Shown here: piece by piece, positions 6,904-7,891 of the stretch
How the letters are laid out: every line of letters starts with the position of its first letter
Position numbering within the stretch: the first letter of the stretch is position 1
NCBI GenBank assembly: GCA_913061335.1
Contig: CAJXTP010000133.1
Location: 1-7,891 of the forward strand
DNA from: an uncultured Loktanella sp.
Lineage (GTDB): Bacteria; Pseudomonadota; Alphaproteobacteria; Rhodobacterales; Rhodobacteraceae
Direction of reading: 5' to 3'
Length of the DNA: 7,891 bases
The notes under the pieces: generated by a model
The model's database searches: none
What the model saw: only the letters and a program-made list of their open reading frames with translations
What the model was told of the DNA's origin: nothing
Made by a program: the position numbers and the translations under genes

Positions 6904-7891
6904 TCAAAGCCCCTTAGCTTGATAACTCATCGCGACCTTGCCGATCGACACAATATAGGCTGCGGTACGCAAATCTTTCACATCATCGCGGGCATGCCAA
7001 ACTTTGCGCATCGACTGATAAGCAGACCGCATCGTGTCATCCAAACCGGACCGAACTAGCTCCAGCTCGTCAGCGCCGCGCAGGTACTTTTCCTTAAAGT
7101 CCTTGGACATCGACCAATCGGCGCCCAAATAACGATCCAAGCGCTGCAATTCGTCGACCAACACCTGATGGCGGGCCTCTTCGGCTCGGCGCTGCATGCG
7201 ACCAAAACGGATGTGCGACAGGTTCTTGACCCACTCGAAATACGACACCGTCACACCGCCCGCGTTGGCATACATATCAGGGATAATCACACAGCCCTTG
7301 TCGCGCAAAATATCGTCGGCACCGGCCGTCACAGGGCCGTTCGCCGCCTCAATAATCAACGGCGCTTTGATACGATCAGCGTTTGACAGATTGATCACAG
7401 CTTCCAATGCCGCAGGGATCAAAATCTCACATTCGGCTTCTAGCAACAGCGAGCCGTCAGCATGGTGATTGGCATCCGGATAACCCGAAACGCCGCCATG
7501 TTTCACGATCCAAGCACGGACCGCCTCAACATCCAAACCGTCTTCATTATGTAGCGCACCATCACGCTCAATAATGCCAGTGATAATTGACCCGTCTTCT
7601 TCGGACAAAAACTTAGCCGCGTGATAGCCCACATTGCCAAGCCCTTGCACAATAACGCGCTTACCTTTCAACGTGCCGGTCAGGCCCGCCGCAGCTTTAT
7701 CTTCGTCATAGCGGAAAAACTCACGCAATGCATATTGAACACCGCGGCCCGTCGCCTCTGTGCGGCCCTGAATACCGCCTGCGTTAATCGGCTTACCCGT
7801 GACACATGCCGCACCATTAATATCGGTCGTGTTCATGCGCTTATACTGGTCGGCGATCCACGCCATTTCACGCTCTCCAGTGCCCATATCT
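6904..7891 (-). CDS. gdhA: Glutamate dehydrogenase (Glu/Leu/Phe/Val family), 5'-truncated
   Basis: This enzyme catalyses the reversible NAD(P)-linked deamination of glutamate to 2-oxoglutarate and ammonium. The visible 328 residues are the C-terminal two-thirds. The frame runs off the window end, and the full protein is expected to be about 475 residues, so roughly 150 residues with most of the substrate-binding domain are missing. Counting from the first methionine in the window, the end of the catalytic domain is seen in MGTGEREMAWIADQY (1-15) and GGIQGRTEATGRG (37-49). The Rossmann domain follows, with VIVQGLGNVG (78-87), EAANGPVT (180-187) and PDMYANAGGVTVSYFEW (203-219). The acidic Glu107 after the second strand does not by itself settle NAD versus NADP preference. 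The methionine at 7887 is internal, not the start: the preceding codon is Asp, and the family has a D-MGTGE motif here. A terminator follows, so it is a separate unit from sox. Confidence 0.95.
   Translation of the reverse strand, partial: DMGTGEREMAWIADQYKRMNTTDINGAACVTGKPINAGGIQGRTEATGRGVQYALREFFRYDEDKAAAGLTGTLKGKRVIVQGLGNVGYHAAKFLSEEDGSIITGIIERDGALHNEDGLDVEAVRAWIVKHGGVSGYPDANHHADGSLLLEAECEILIPAALEAVINLSNADRIKAPLIIEAANGPVTAGADDILRDKGCVIIPDMYANAGGVTVSYFEWVKNLSHIRFGRMQRRAEEARHQVLVDELQRLDRYLGADWSMSKDFKEKYLRGADELELVRSGLDDTMRSAYQSMRKVWHARDDVKDLRTAAYIVSIGKVAMSYQAKGL

Overview
The window looks like the edge of a contig from an alphaproteobacterium, most probably a member of the Rhodobacterales (Roseobacter group). 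I base this on protein recognition: the primase opening MSLPPGFLDELRTR, the SoxB opening MGFSGFRVLKEGL and the glutamate dehydrogenase sequence all read like proteins of that group. GC content is moderate (about mid-50s % by eye). This is inference without a database search. The first 34 bases are not genomic: they are the Nextera Read 2 transposase adapter left on the contig end.

Every supported gene lies on the minus strand. In transcription order (high to low coordinates) they are: a 5'-truncated glutamate dehydrogenase gene (7891-6904); a 141-bp gap with an intrinsic terminator and the leader of the next operon; soxB (6762-5509), soxD (5476-5213), soxA (5216-2364) and soxG (2377-1844), the four subunits of heterotetrameric sarcosine oxidase; a 55-bp gap; and dnaG, DNA primase (1788-35), whose last roughly 50-70 codons are cut off where the adapter begins.

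The four sox genes form a tight, translationally coupled unit. soxD and soxA overlap by 4 bases (GTGA), soxA and soxG by 8-14 bases, and soxB and soxD are 32 bases apart. The enzyme oxidatively demethylates sarcosine (from glycine betaine, choline, dimethylglycine or creatinine breakdown) to glycine, passing the methyl carbon to tetrahydrofolate as 5,10-methylene-THF and releasing H2O2. The neighbouring glutamate dehydrogenase interconverts glutamate with 2-oxoglutarate and ammonium, which could fit use of methylated amines as carbon and nitrogen sources. A terminator separates it from the sox operon, so the link is only contextual. No folate-carbon enzymes (glyA, folD, purU, fhs) lie in the window.

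The most interesting signals are in the two gaps. The soxB Shine-Dalgarno sequence sits inside a predicted RNA hairpin, with a separate perfect 10-bp palindrome just upstream. The dnaG start codon is partly buried in a perfect 7-bp hairpin, and two three-codon mini-ORFs chain into it through overlapping stops and starts. No terminator separates soxG from dnaG, so read-through from a catabolic operon into an essential replication gene is possible. I found no mobile element, RNA gene, CRISPR array or unrecognised protein system; the protein-coding content is conventional.
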